A stretch of DNA of 53,637 nt. Source: Nodosilinea sp. FACHB-131 (GTDB lineage: Bacteria; Cyanobacteriota; Cyanobacteriia; Phormidesmidales; Phormidesmidaceae). The DNA lies in NCBI RefSeq assembly GCF_014695395.1, contig NZ_JACJOF010000014.1, positions 1-53,637 of the forward strand, in the 5' to 3' direction. Within the stretch, counting starts at the first letter, position 1. The number at the start of each line of letters is the position of its first letter. The notes beneath the pieces are model-generated. The model was not told where the DNA came from, ran no database searches, and saw nothing but the letters and a program-made list of their open reading frames with translations. Below, in pieces: positions 1 to 8,262 of the stretch. The position numbers and the translations under genes were made by a program.

Positions 1-93
1 GGTTGGTTAAAAAGCCGAATTCGAAAGCTCCTTCCCCATGACGATGGCTTGCGCGCTGCCATGGAGTCAATCCTTAAGCAAGCCGTGTCCTAA
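1..93 (+). CDS. Possible C-terminal fragment of a gene cut by the window edge
   Basis: Frame 1 is open from the first base to a TAA at 91-93 and gives 30 codons ending in an amphipathic, protein-like stretch (..GLRAAMESILKQAVS). No domain can be recognised from so short a tail. It would run convergent with the operon to its right, and the hairpin at 121-159 lies between them as expected for a shared terminator. A chance open frame of this length is possible, so this is only a moderate call. Confidence 0.4.
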   Translation, partial: GWLKSRIRKLLPHDDGLRAAMESILKQAVS

Positions 94-120
94 CCTAACC
101 GGCTTTAGCTATATCTAATG

Positions 121-159
121 AGCAAGGGTGGGGGAAGTTGACCTTCTCTCACCCTTGCT
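121..159. terminator. Hairpin between convergent genes
   Basis: A perfect 10-bp inverted repeat, AGCAAGGGTG at 121-130 and CACCCTTGCT at 150-159, encloses a 19-nt loop that can itself pair partly. It lies 84 bases beyond the stop of the small gene of the STAND operon. No strong T-run follows on either strand, so it could act as an RNA-stabilising or weak bidirectional terminator. Confidence 0.5.
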
Positions 160-242
160 GCTGGGCTGAATTTTAAGGAACAGTAGCTTTTTCCCTTTGG
201 GAGACGCAAAACGAACGACTCTGCTCAACTGTCCTTTTGGCG

Positions 243-476
243 TTACGCAGCCAGTTTGGGTTTGCGGATAGGGCGCTTGCGATCGCTCTTTCGCACACCC
301 CCAGCCATTTCGTATTCGTCGCTGTCTTTGCCGTAGCGGGTGGCGACGCTAAGCAAAATGCGTTCGGAGTAGTCGCGCATAACGAGTTCGGCTTCTTTGA
401 CGGCATTGCCTGCGTTAAAATGCCGCCCCTGGCACAGATGACGGTAGAGCATTTTGGAAGATAAGTGATTACTCAT
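243..476 (-). CDS. Small basic protein, third gene of the STAND/ATPase operon (77 aa)
   Basis: This is a 77-aa protein of unknown function. The start is taken at the ATG at 476, which overlaps the stop codon of the WD40 gene by 8 bases (ATGAGTAA); an in-frame start 10 codons upstream is also possible. The N-terminal half looks helical (MLYRHLCQGRHFNAGNAVKE), the middle reads like a folded helix pair, and the C-terminus is strongly basic (RKSDRKRPIRKPKLAA). No membrane segment or catalytic motif is visible. The overlap implies translational coupling to the STAND protein, so a role as cofactor, regulator or nucleic-acid-binding partner is plausible but is inference only. Confidence 0.65.
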   Translation of the reverse strand: MSNHLSSKMLYRHLCQGRHFNAGNAVKEAELVMRDYSERILLSVATRYGKDSDEYEMAGGVRKSDRKRPIRKPKLAA

Positions 477-3400
477 CCTCACGGGGTGGAATGCCACATA
501 GGGCACGGTCTTCGTTGCTGATATCGGGGTTATGAGTTAGATAAGGGGTCAGACGCTGACAGGCAGCGGCTAATAGCTCATCAATGCGATCGAGGGTGTA
601 AACAGGCCAAAGCTTAACTACGCCTTTGTCCCGTAAACGATCAGCCTCCAAGGCAACGGCAATGTACCGCCAGTCATCGCGCAGGGTGCTGTAGCCTTCA
701 TACTGAGCAATTTGTTGGCCATTTGAGGCCCAGATGCGGCTGGTACCGTCGTCCCCGCTTGTGGCAATCTGCGTCCCATCCGGACTGAACACTACCTGCC
801 CGACAGAGCCCTGATGGCCTTCCATCAGCGCCACCTGAGTCCCTGATAAGTCCCACAGCCGTGCCGTGCCGTCGTCCCCGCTCGTGGCAATCTGTGTCCC
901 ATCCGGGCTGAACACCACCTGCCCGACATAGCCCTCATGGCCTTTCATCAGCGCCACCTGATTCCCCGACAAGTCCCACAGCCGCGCCGTGCCGTCGGTC
1001 CCACCCGTGGCGATCTGCATCCCATCTGCACTGAACACTACCTGCCCGACATAGCCTTCATGGCCTTTCATCAGCGCCACCTGATTCCCCGACAAGTCCC
1101 ACAGTCGTGCCGTGCCGTCGGTCCCACCCGTGGCAATTTGCGTCCCATCCGGACTAAACACCACCTGCCCGACACTTCCTTGACGACCTTCTATCAGCGC
1201 CACCTGATTCCCCGACAAGTCCCACAGCCGTACTGTACCGTCGACCCCACTCGTGACAATCTGCGTCCCATCCGGACTGAACACCACTTGCCAAACACCT
1301 CTCTGATGGCCTTCCATCAGCGCCACCTGATTCCCCGATAAGTCCCACAGCCGTGCCGTACCATCAGCCCCACCTGTGGCGATCTGTGCGCCATCCGGAC
1401 TGAACACCACTTGCCCGATATAGCCTTCATGGCCTTTCATCAGCGCCACCTGATTCCCCGACAAGTCCCACAGCCGTGCCGTGCCGTCGTCCCCGCGCGT
1501 GGCGATCTGCGTCCCATCCGGACTAAACACCAGCTGCCCAACGGAGCCCTGATGGCCTTCCATCAGCGCCACTTGATTCCCCGACAAGTCCCACAGCCGT
1601 GCTGTGCCATCGTTCCCGCGCGTGGCGATCTGCGTCCCATCCGGACTAAACACCACCTGCTCGACAGAGCCCTGATGGCCTTCCATCAGCGCCACTTGAT
1701 TCCCCGACAAGTCCCATAGCCGTGCTGTGCCATCAGCCCCATGCGTGGCAATCTGTGTCCCATCCGAGCTGAACACCACCTGCCCGACAGAGCCCTGATG
1801 GCCTTCCATCAGCGCCACTTGATTCCCCGACAAGTCCCATAGCCGTGCCGTGCCATCAGCCCCGCCCGTGGCAATTTGCGTTCCATCCGAGCTGAATACC
1901 ACCTGCCCGACAGAGCCCTGGTGGCCTTTCATCAGCGCCATCTGATTCCCCGATAAGTCCCACAGCCGTGCCGTACCGTCGGCCCCACTCGTGGCGATCT
2001 GCGTTTCATCCGGACTGAATACTACCTGCCAGACAGGGCCCTTATGACCTGTCAGAACAGTAGAGGTGTTTTCAATATTAATTGCAATTTCATAGCTACC
2101 GATAGCACCCTCAACATAAGTGGTTGCTACTATCTGGTAAGAGCCATCAGCAGGCAATGAATAAACAAGGAGCGAATTGGAATTGAATCCACTATCGTCA
2201 TCACTTGTTAAAACATTGCCTTCAGCATCGACTAAATATAAATACGTATCGAAGTCATCACTCTTTAAAGATACTGAGATGACCTGGTCTTTTTTTCCTT
2301 CAAAGGTATGAGTTGAGAAGTAAGTACCTCTATTCGGAAAGACATTGAATTCATTGGTTAATTCTTTTGCTTCTGTGAGCAGTATGTCACTCCTGAATGT
2401 TCTCATGTCAGACCAAGTTAATAACCTCACAGAACCACTGCCGTTTGCCAGAACAATATAGTCTTGTAAGGGGCTTAAAGAAATTGACGAAACACCAACA
2501 ATGCTGGTAATTTCATTTCCTTGCAAGTCCCACAGCCGTGCCGTGCCGTCGTCCCCGCTCGTGGCAATCTGTGTCCCATCCGGGCTAAACACCACCTGCC
2601 CGACATAGCCCTCATGGCCTTTCATCAGCGCCACCTGATTCCCCGACAAGTCCCACAATCGTGCCGTGCCGTCGTCCCCGCTCGTGGCAATCTGTGTCCC
2701 ATCCGGACTGAACACCACTTGCCCGATATAGCCCTCATGGCCTTTCATCAGCGCCACCTGATTCCCCGACAAGTCCCACAGCCGTGCCGTGCCGTCGTCC
2801 CCGCTCGTGGCAATCTGCGTCCCATCCGGACTAAACACCACTTGCCCGATATAGCCCTCATGGCCTTTCATCAGCGCCACCTGATTCCCTGCTAAATCCC
2901 ACAGTCGTGCCGTGCCGTCAACCCCGCTCGTGGCAATCTGCGTCCCATCCGGACTGAACACTACCTGCCCGACGGAGCCCTGATGACCTTCCATCAGCGC
3001 CACCTGATTCCCTACCAAGTCCCACAGTCGTGCCGTGCCGTCAACCCCGCTCGTGGCAATCTGCGTCCCATCCGGGCTGAACACCACTTGCCCGATATAG
3101 CCCTCATGACCAGTAAGTCGAGTTTCCCGAATTTGATTCAAGCTGGTTTGCAACGCCAGTAGCGGGTTGTAGGCCAAATAAGCAAGTCCCTCAGTTCTAA
3201 TAAAAGTGTTCACCTCATTAGTCGCCTTAAAAGCCGCTAAAAGAGTCTCTGTTTCACGAAACCGAAATGTTTGAGCCGCCGTTATTCCGGCTCGTTCTAG
3301 AGTAGTCACTCGCCTGACCAGGGTAGCTTCGTAGCGGGCTCTTTCTTGTTCCATAAGGGCGATGGCTCTGGCCTCTTGGGCTACTGCTAAATCTGCCTTA

Positions 3401-6400
3401 GCCTGCACGCTGGCAACTTTAGCAGCAGCTACCTGAGCCTCAGCATTTCGAATGGCAGCTTGAGCGACCTGCTGCTCTTGTTTAGCCCTCTGGTCAATAT
3501 CTGACAGTTGGGCCAGGGCGGCTTCAACTTCCTGCTGTGCTTCGGCTTCCCGTTGGACGGCTCGGCGATCGGCTACTCCTTCTTGTAGGGTAGCCATACC
3601 CACTTGATACACAGCCCGCATTACATTCAGGTCAGCCTCTTTTTCCTTTTTTGTCGCTTTCCCTTGAATTTCGATTGTCTGAGCCCTTGCAGATCTTGCC
3701 TGCAGGGTAGAGGTAATGGCTGTGCCTCCGGCCAGTGCTGCTACGGCTGCCGCTGCTACCACCGTACCTGCTAACACCCGTCTTGCTCGTCTATTCTTTT
3801 GTTGCAGGTCGTCCTGCTCAGCCCTCATAAGTGCAAGGTTTGCCCCAAGATTTTCATTACTCTCGGCTAATTCTGCTTTTTGCTGTTCTAACCGTCGCCG
3901 CTGCCGCTTTTCTTCCTCCAACTCGGCCAGCAGCGCCTCAAGCTGAGGCTGCTGCTGGTGGTGAATAAACGCCGCCAAATAGTCATGCACCAGCTGGTAG
4001 CGATCCTCCGGCGCTTCGGGCAGCTGCACCACCAACCCCGACTCCGTCAGCACCTGCAGCACCAGCCCAAAGGGGGCCACATCCATCGCCGCCTGAGCCG
4101 TCAACGCCTGCAACTCATTGGCCAGTTCAGACCTAGTTTTGCGCGGGCGCGTGCCCTTATCATCCGTTAGCAGATATAGCACCAGGTTCGCCAACTGCTG
4201 GTGGGCCACCGGGCCGCAATCTCGCACCACATCGTTCAGGTACTGCTGCACTAGGGCCGCTTTAATGTTCGCCCCGGTATGGAGCCATCCTTGGTAATCC
4301 GCTAGCGTCGCAATTCCCTCCGCTTGTAGCTGAGAGCCCACAATTTGCAGCTCAATCGGGCGCACTTCCCCCGCCTCTGCCGCCAGGTCGGCCACCACCC
4401 GCTCCACTAAATCGGAAGCAGGGGCGTATGGGGTGAGGTGGGTCAAATCGTTGATTACGCCTCTGGCATCGTCAGGGCTAAAGTTGCCCAGGTAGTAGAG
4501 CCACTTTTTATCGAGAATGTTGTTGTCAATAATTGCCAGGTCCGTCAGGCGGTTGCACTCCAGCAGGTAGTGGGTATAGTCTTCGCGCAGCGACAGCACT
4601 ACCTTAATAAACGGCATCGTCAAACAGTCGCGCAAAAAGTTATAAAAGCGCAGACGCTCCGCTGGCTGATCGCAGGCAAAAAAGAACTCCTCAAACTGGT
4701 CAAAAATAAGGATGATAACCCTATTAACTTGAGTCTGCTGACGCAATAGATTTAACAACAGGGTCTCTAAGTCAGCGACCTTCTCCCCTGCCGGTTCGGC
4801 TAGAGCAGCTGGCCTTGGCATAGCGCCCAGCACTTCCTCCACCCAATTGCCATAGCTTCGCAGCCGCACGGGCACCACCTGCCGCCCCCCAAACCGCTGC
4901 TGCTCTAGAGTTGGCACCAGCCCCGCCTCAATCAGCGAGCTTTTGCCCACCCCCGATGGCCCATAGACTACGGTAAGCACAAATTCATCCTGCTCCAGCC
5001 GGGTGATTAACCGGCTCACATCCTGCCTGCGGCCCGAGGCCATAATCAAATCGGGGCCGCGATCGCCTGTGGGCAGCGCCGGGTTAGTAATCTGCTGCTT
5101 GGGCTGTAACCGCCCCGCCCCTACAAACGCCCGAAAGTTAAACCGGCTCTCGATCGCCTCTTTCTCTCGCCGCGTCTCAAACGCTTGTAGGTAGTGGCCC
5201 TGCTCAAAATAGCCCTGGCGCAGATACTCCAGCGTTTGGCTGTAGAGCAACGGGTCATACTCCGGCTGAGTAATGCGCTGCACCTGCTCCAGCGTTTGCA
5301 CCGCCGCATCCACCTGCCCCTGGCCCATTTGGGCCTTGCCCAGCGAAAACACATACCAACTGCGATGAAAGCTATTCACCCAAGCGTAGAAATCGCGATC
5401 TGCCGTCGAGGTTGCGGCACTGCTGTCAGCCAACGGCTGAATCAAAGCCAGAGCAGCTTCGGCATGGCGCTGGGCTTCAATATTGTTCTTATGGGCCAAG
5501 TCAACTTCTGCCAAAAAGCCCTCGGCCCGGGCCTGCCGAATTGGGTCGACCTGGGCCTGGTGCAGCAACCGAGCCCTAGCAGCAACGGTCTCTAGATCGT
5601 CCCATGCTTCCAGGCGGTGCAAGGCTTCGGCCCAGTAGTTGATGTAGCGAGCCACGAAGTCTGGCCGCTGAGCGCTTTCAAAGGTTTGTACGGCCTGCTC
5701 GAAGTAGCGGCACGCCTGTTGGCAGGCCGATTCGAACTCGCGGCGGTGGCGCACCGAGTAGTTACGCCACCACAGGCCCAGATAAAACTGCCCGTGGCCG
5801 ATCTTCTCCTGCCATTGGGCAACTGCCTCAGCACCAGGGTTTTGCTCAACCAATGCCTGCCACTGAGCCAGGCTGTGTTCATAGTGCTCGCGGGCCGTTG
5901 GGGTGTTGTTATCGGCAATGCGGCCCTGCACAAAGGCCAGCCCCGCTGACTGCTCTGGGGTAAGGGCCATACCCTGCACCGCCAGCACCTCCAGGCTAGT
6001 TTCTAGCTCGCGGCAGCGGGCCGAGCCAGGGGTAAGGCCCAGCTCCTGGTTACTGAGAAAGCGGTTTTCCCGCGATTCCACCACCTGCTGCCAGACATCG
6101 GCAATCAGCTCGTTTAAAAAAGCAAGAAAAAACTCGGGCGGCGTGGCAAAAGTAACCGAGTTCGCCCAGGTGTAGAAGTCTGGGGCCGTGCGAATCAGCT
6201 GCTTAAGGTTGTCGTCAGTAAGCCACAGCACCAGGGGAAACGGAAACTGGCGAAACTCTTCACGAATTTGGTTGGTGGCGGTGAGCAGATGGCGCTGGTC
6301 ATGCACCCCATCCAGGCCGTAGACCATTAGGGCCTCGGGAGGTGGGCTACCGATAGCGCTGCGAATGGTGGTGAATAGGGTAGTAGTGCTTGACTCAAGG

Positions 6401-6588
6401 GTGATTTCGGCAAAGGCAACGCTGCACTGCTGCCGCAGCTGTTGCACCAACCCCTGCCGCTGCCGCGACGAGTTGCACACCGCCAAAATCAGCTCAAACT
6501 CCCCCTGCGAAAACCGCAGCAGGCGGCAAAGCTCCTCCAGCGCTTGCTGGTTGTGGCGATCCATCTCCAGGGTAGAAACGTCAGGCAT
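469..6588 (-). CDS. Giant STAND NTPase: TPR-like region, nSTAND1 ATPase, membrane/coiled-coil segment, WD40 repeats with inserted PPC domain (2039 aa)
   Basis: The start is the ATG at 6588, which overlaps the upstream stop by 8 bases (ATGCCTGA); the open frame continues upstream but inside the previous gene. Order, in residues from that start: about 1-170, an alpha/beta domain typical of the N-terminus of bacterial TPR-STAND proteins (FPLVLWLTDDNL, APDFYTWANS); about 190-500, TPR-like helices; about 525-875, nSTAND1-type NTPase with Walker A GPSGVGKSS near 543 and Walker B ILIFDQFEEFF near 623; Ala/Val-rich membrane segment near 937-958 inside coiled coil; from about 1160, 16 near-identical 41-residue WD40 repeats in blocks of 5 and 11, split by a PPC domain at about 1405-1508. 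STAND proteins are signal-dependent NTP switches in defence, cell death and signalling; the ligand here is unknown. It follows a P-loop ATPase gene and precedes a small basic gene. Confidence 0.9.
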   Translation of the reverse strand: MPDVSTLEMDRHNQQALEELCRLLRFSQGEFELILAVCNSSRQRQGLVQQLRQQCSVAFAEITLESSTTTLFTTIRSAIGSPPPEALMVYGLDGVHDQRHLLTATNQIREEFRQFPFPLVLWLTDDNLKQLIRTAPDFYTWANSVTFATPPEFFLAFLNELIADVWQQVVESRENRFLSNQELGLTPGSARCRELETSLEVLAVQGMALTPEQSAGLAFVQGRIADNNTPTAREHYEHSLAQWQALVEQNPGAEAVAQWQEKIGHGQFYLGLWWRNYSVRHRREFESACQQACRYFEQAVQTFESAQRPDFVARYINYWAEALHRLEAWDDLETVAARARLLHQAQVDPIRQARAEGFLAEVDLAHKNNIEAQRHAEAALALIQPLADSSAATSTADRDFYAWVNSFHRSWYVFSLGKAQMGQGQVDAAVQTLEQVQRITQPEYDPLLYSQTLEYLRQGYFEQGHYLQAFETRREKEAIESRFNFRAFVGAGRLQPKQQITNPALPTGDRGPDLIMASGRRQDVSRLITRLEQDEFVLTVVYGPSGVGKSSLIEAGLVPTLEQQRFGGRQVVPVRLRSYGNWVEEVLGAMPRPAALAEPAGEKVADLETLLLNLLRQQTQVNRVIILIFDQFEEFFFACDQPAERLRFYNFLRDCLTMPFIKVVLSLREDYTHYLLECNRLTDLAIIDNNILDKKWLYYLGNFSPDDARGVINDLTHLTPYAPASDLVERVVADLAAEAGEVRPIELQIVGSQLQAEGIATLADYQGWLHTGANIKAALVQQYLNDVVRDCGPVAHQQLANLVLYLLTDDKGTRPRKTRSELANELQALTAQAAMDVAPFGLVLQVLTESGLVVQLPEAPEDRYQLVHDYLAAFIHHQQQPQLEALLAELEEEKRQRRRLEQQKAELAESNENLGANLALMRAEQDDLQQKNRRARRVLAGTVVAAAAVAALAGGTAITSTLQARSARAQTIEIQGKATKKEKEADLNVMRAVYQVGMATLQEGVADRRAVQREAEAQQEVEAALAQLSDIDQRAKQEQQVAQAAIRNAEAQVAAAKVASVQAKADLAVAQEARAIALMEQERARYEATLVRRVTTLERAGITAAQTFRFRETETLLAAFKATNEVNTFIRTEGLAYLAYNPLLALQTSLNQIRETRLTGHEGYIGQVVFSPDGTQIATSGVDGTARLWDLVGNQVALMEGHQGSVGQVVFSPDGTQIATSGVDGTARLWDLAGNQVALMKGHEGYIGQVVFSPDGTQIATSGDDGTARLWDLSGNQVALMKGHEGYIGQVVFSPDGTQIATSGDDGTARLWDLSGNQVALMKGHEGYVGQVVFSPDGTQIATSGDDGTARLWDLQGNEITSIVGVSSISLSPLQDYIVLANGSGSVRLLTWSDMRTFRSDILLTEAKELTNEFNVFPNRGTYFSTHTFEGKKDQVISVSLKSDDFDTYLYLVDAEGNVLTSDDDSGFNSNSLLVYSLPADGSYQIVATTYVEGAIGSYEIAINIENTSTVLTGHKGPVWQVVFSPDETQIATSGADGTARLWDLSGNQMALMKGHQGSVGQVVFSSDGTQIATGGADGTARLWDLSGNQVALMEGHQGSVGQVVFSSDGTQIATHGADGTARLWDLSGNQVALMEGHQGSVEQVVFSPDGTQIATRGNDGTARLWDLSGNQVALMEGHQGSVGQLVFSPDGTQIATRGDDGTARLWDLSGNQVALMKGHEGYIGQVVFSPDGAQIATGGADGTARLWDLSGNQVALMEGHQRGVWQVVFSPDGTQIVTSGVDGTVRLWDLSGNQVALIEGRQGSVGQVVFSPDGTQIATGGTDGTARLWDLSGNQVALMKGHEGYVGQVVFSADGMQIATGGTDGTARLWDLSGNQVALMKGHEGYVGQVVFSPDGTQIATSGDDGTARLWDLSGTQVALMEGHQGSVGQVVFSPDGTQIATSGDDGTSRIWASNGQQIAQYEGYSTLRDDWRYIAVALEADRLRDKGVVKLWPVYTLDRIDELLAAACQRLTPYLTHNPDISNEDRALCGIPPREDE
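700..2052 (-). repeat. WD40-coding tandem repeat block, 11 units of 123 bp
   Basis: Eleven direct repeats of 123 bp encode 41-residue WD40 units of the form xGHxGxVxQVVFSPDGTQIAT-x-G-x-DGTARLWDLSG. They differ at a few positions only: E/K before GH, E/Q and Y/S/P after it, and S/G/H/R and V/D/A/N/T around the DG turn. Such homogeneity at DNA level indicates recent duplication or gene conversion, and unit number may vary between strains or be misassembled. Confidence 0.9.
2065..2375 (-). other. PPC-type beta-sandwich domain inserted between WD40 blocks
   Basis: The stretch codes for a domain with the features of bacterial pre-peptidase C-terminal (PPC) domains: a polar N-strand, DTYLYLVDAEGNVL, a DDDSGFNSNS loop, LPADGSYQIVATTY and a final SYEIAI strand. 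PPC domains are usually found in secreted or surface proteins. The DNA is visibly AT-richer than the WD40 repeats on either side, suggesting a separate origin. A degenerate WD40-like unit lies just upstream, at about 2380-2500. Confidence 0.75.
2500..3115 (-). repeat. WD40-coding tandem repeat block, 5 units of 123 bp
   Basis: Five near-identical 123-bp units form the first WD40 block of the STAND protein. Units 3 to 5 differ from each other at only a few bases. The same two sequence types, KGHEGY(I/V) and EGHQGSV, are used as in the larger block downstream in the gene. Confidence 0.9.
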
Positions 6589-7954
6589 TGGGCGTGAGTT
6601 CCTTAGCAGCCAGTAGCACGGGGTTGAGGTCAAACCAGGTTTGCCCAGCATCCCGATATTCAAACACAAACAAACTGCGCAGCAGGGCCTGATATTCACC
6701 CTCGCCCCGCACCGCCTTGGTGCGATGCACCTCCTGCAACAGACCCCATTCTTCGACCTCGATCGCCTTGCTCAGTTCGCCCAACCGCAAGCTAATTACC
6801 TGGTCAAGCAGAGCCTGGGTGAGCGGCGGGTCGGCCTTTCTAAGGCAGTTGTTGATTAACACTAGCAAATTTCGCACATGGCCACCGCTGGCCAAACACA
6901 GGCGATCGAGGGTTTCAGTCGAGTCAAAGATTTGCCCCAGCTGATCCAGCCGCTGGTCGGCAGGCACCTCCGGAAAGGCGCGGGCCAAAATCATCTGGCG
7001 CAGAGCGTCTAAACCCGGTTCGCAGGCGCTACCGTCGCGGTTTTGGGTGCGCACCATCGGCAGCACCTGAGGGCTAGCCCCAAACCGATTGGTCAGGTTC
7101 TCCTTTTCGTTAGAAAACGACAGCACCAGGGGAATGGTGTAAATCACATGGCAGCGCAACTGCTTGAGCTGGTCGCCCCGGTCCACAAACAGGTACTCGG
7201 GCTGACGGCGGTCCTGCACCCGAGGCTTGTTGTCGATGCGATCGAGGTTATCGACAATCACCACCAGCCCAGCCTTGCCCTGGTCGATCAGCTGCCGATT
7301 AGCGGTGTCAATCAGCTCGCCATTGATGATGTCAAGAATGGTCTTGATGCGCGGCTCCAGGTGCTGGCGCAGCAGAGCGCGTACGTCTTTGCTGTCTTTA
7401 GCCTTGGTGGTAATTTCGCCAATGCCAAGGGAGAGCGAATAGGTGCCATCCGCAGCGCTGATACCCAGGTCGCCACCGACTTTGATACCGCCAATTTCAG
7501 GTCCTTTAACTTTTAGCCCTGTGACCTCAGAGTTGAGCAGATCGGCGGTGCTCTTGATTAGCTGTTGAAAGCGGCTGGGAGTTAAACGCAGCTGGGCATC
7601 CTCTAGGCTTTTGCTGACCTGTTTGGCGATCGCCAGCAAAATATCGCTGATGTCCACATCCCCCATGTCTAAATCGTCGGTCGACTCAAAGTAGACCACA
7701 TGGTAGCCCGCTGCCTCTAGATCGCCCTGTAGACGAGAGAGTTCTGTCGATTTGCCACAGCCAATGTGGCCGGTAAACAACTGACAGGTGGGCTCCTCCC
7801 CCGACAGAGTAATGGTGCGCTTCAGCTCTTTTACCAGATCGCTGCCCCGCACCGCCGAGAAGTCGATGTAGTACTGTTTGTCGGCGGGGGAGGTGAGGTT
7901 GAGGGTTTTGCTGGGGTTACAAGCCCGAAAAAACCGCCCTGCATCAAATGCCAT
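6581..7954 (-). CDS. P-loop ATPase paired with the STAND/WD40 gene (457 aa)
   Basis: This cytoplasmic P-loop NTPase has Walker A GHIGCGKST at residues 62-70 and Walker B VVIVDNLDRI near 231-240. A sensor-like tract (CHVIYTIPLVL) follows, then a helical C-terminus. The layout resembles the KAP/AAA-like ATPases that cyanobacteria often encode next to large STAND proteins. That association is recalled from the family, not searched. The ATG at 7954 starts at a conserved-looking N-terminus (FFRACNPSKTL). It is the first gene of the operon and its stop overlaps the start of the STAND gene by 8 bases, so the two products are probably made in fixed ratio and act together. No nuclease or other effector motif is visible in it. 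Confidence 0.85.
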   Translation of the reverse strand: MAFDAGRFFRACNPSKTLNLTSPADKQYYIDFSAVRGSDLVKELKRTITLSGEEPTCQLFTGHIGCGKSTELSRLQGDLEAAGYHVVYFESTDDLDMGDVDISDILLAIAKQVSKSLEDAQLRLTPSRFQQLIKSTADLLNSEVTGLKVKGPEIGGIKVGGDLGISAADGTYSLSLGIGEITTKAKDSKDVRALLRQHLEPRIKTILDIINGELIDTANRQLIDQGKAGLVVIVDNLDRIDNKPRVQDRRQPEYLFVDRGDQLKQLRCHVIYTIPLVLSFSNEKENLTNRFGASPQVLPMVRTQNRDGSACEPGLDALRQMILARAFPEVPADQRLDQLGQIFDSTETLDRLCLASGGHVRNLLVLINNCLRKADPPLTQALLDQVISLRLGELSKAIEVEEWGLLQEVHRTKAVRGEGEYQALLRSLFVFEYRDAGQTWFDLNPVLLAAKELTPNA

Positions 7955-8262
7955 AGGTTTGCCAATGCCCCGTTGATACCGCTAACTGCCCAAACTATGG
8001 CGTATTTTCTAAAAATAGCGATGGAAGTCGCTGAAAATTTAACGGACGCGGGGAACACGGCCTTTTTTGGTAGCGTGAACTACTAGAAAAGGTAGGGCGA
8101 TCGCAGCAGTTAACTAACGCATTGGGCACATCAGTACTTGCCTATACTGGCAGTACTGGCTAGAGATTAGAGCAGCACTGGCCAAGGGATAAATCGGCAT
8201 CAGCCCCTTAGAAAGCAGGTGAAGCAACAGGTGCCATTGCATACTTACCTGGGTAAACGACT
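7955..8262. promoter_or_regulatory. Divergent intergenic region upstream of the ATPase/STAND operon
   Basis: The 308-base gap separates the operon (minus strand) from the SnoaL-like gene (plus strand), so both promoters should lie here. The arms CAGTACT (8132-8138) and AGTACTG (8152-8158) form a 7-bp inverted repeat, with a further TACTG at 8145-8149. This is a candidate operator. I cannot place -10/-35 boxes with confidence. Confidence 0.3.

Noticed and set aside
937..2895. Plus-strand open frames with repeated HQRHLIPRQVPQ-like peptides
   Set aside because: They are the antisense reading of the 123-bp WD40 repeats; the minus frame has clear WD40 logic and runs through the whole region.
700..3115. 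CRISPR-like repeat array
   Set aside because: Repeats are contiguous coding units of 123 bp with no unique spacers and no cas genes nearby.
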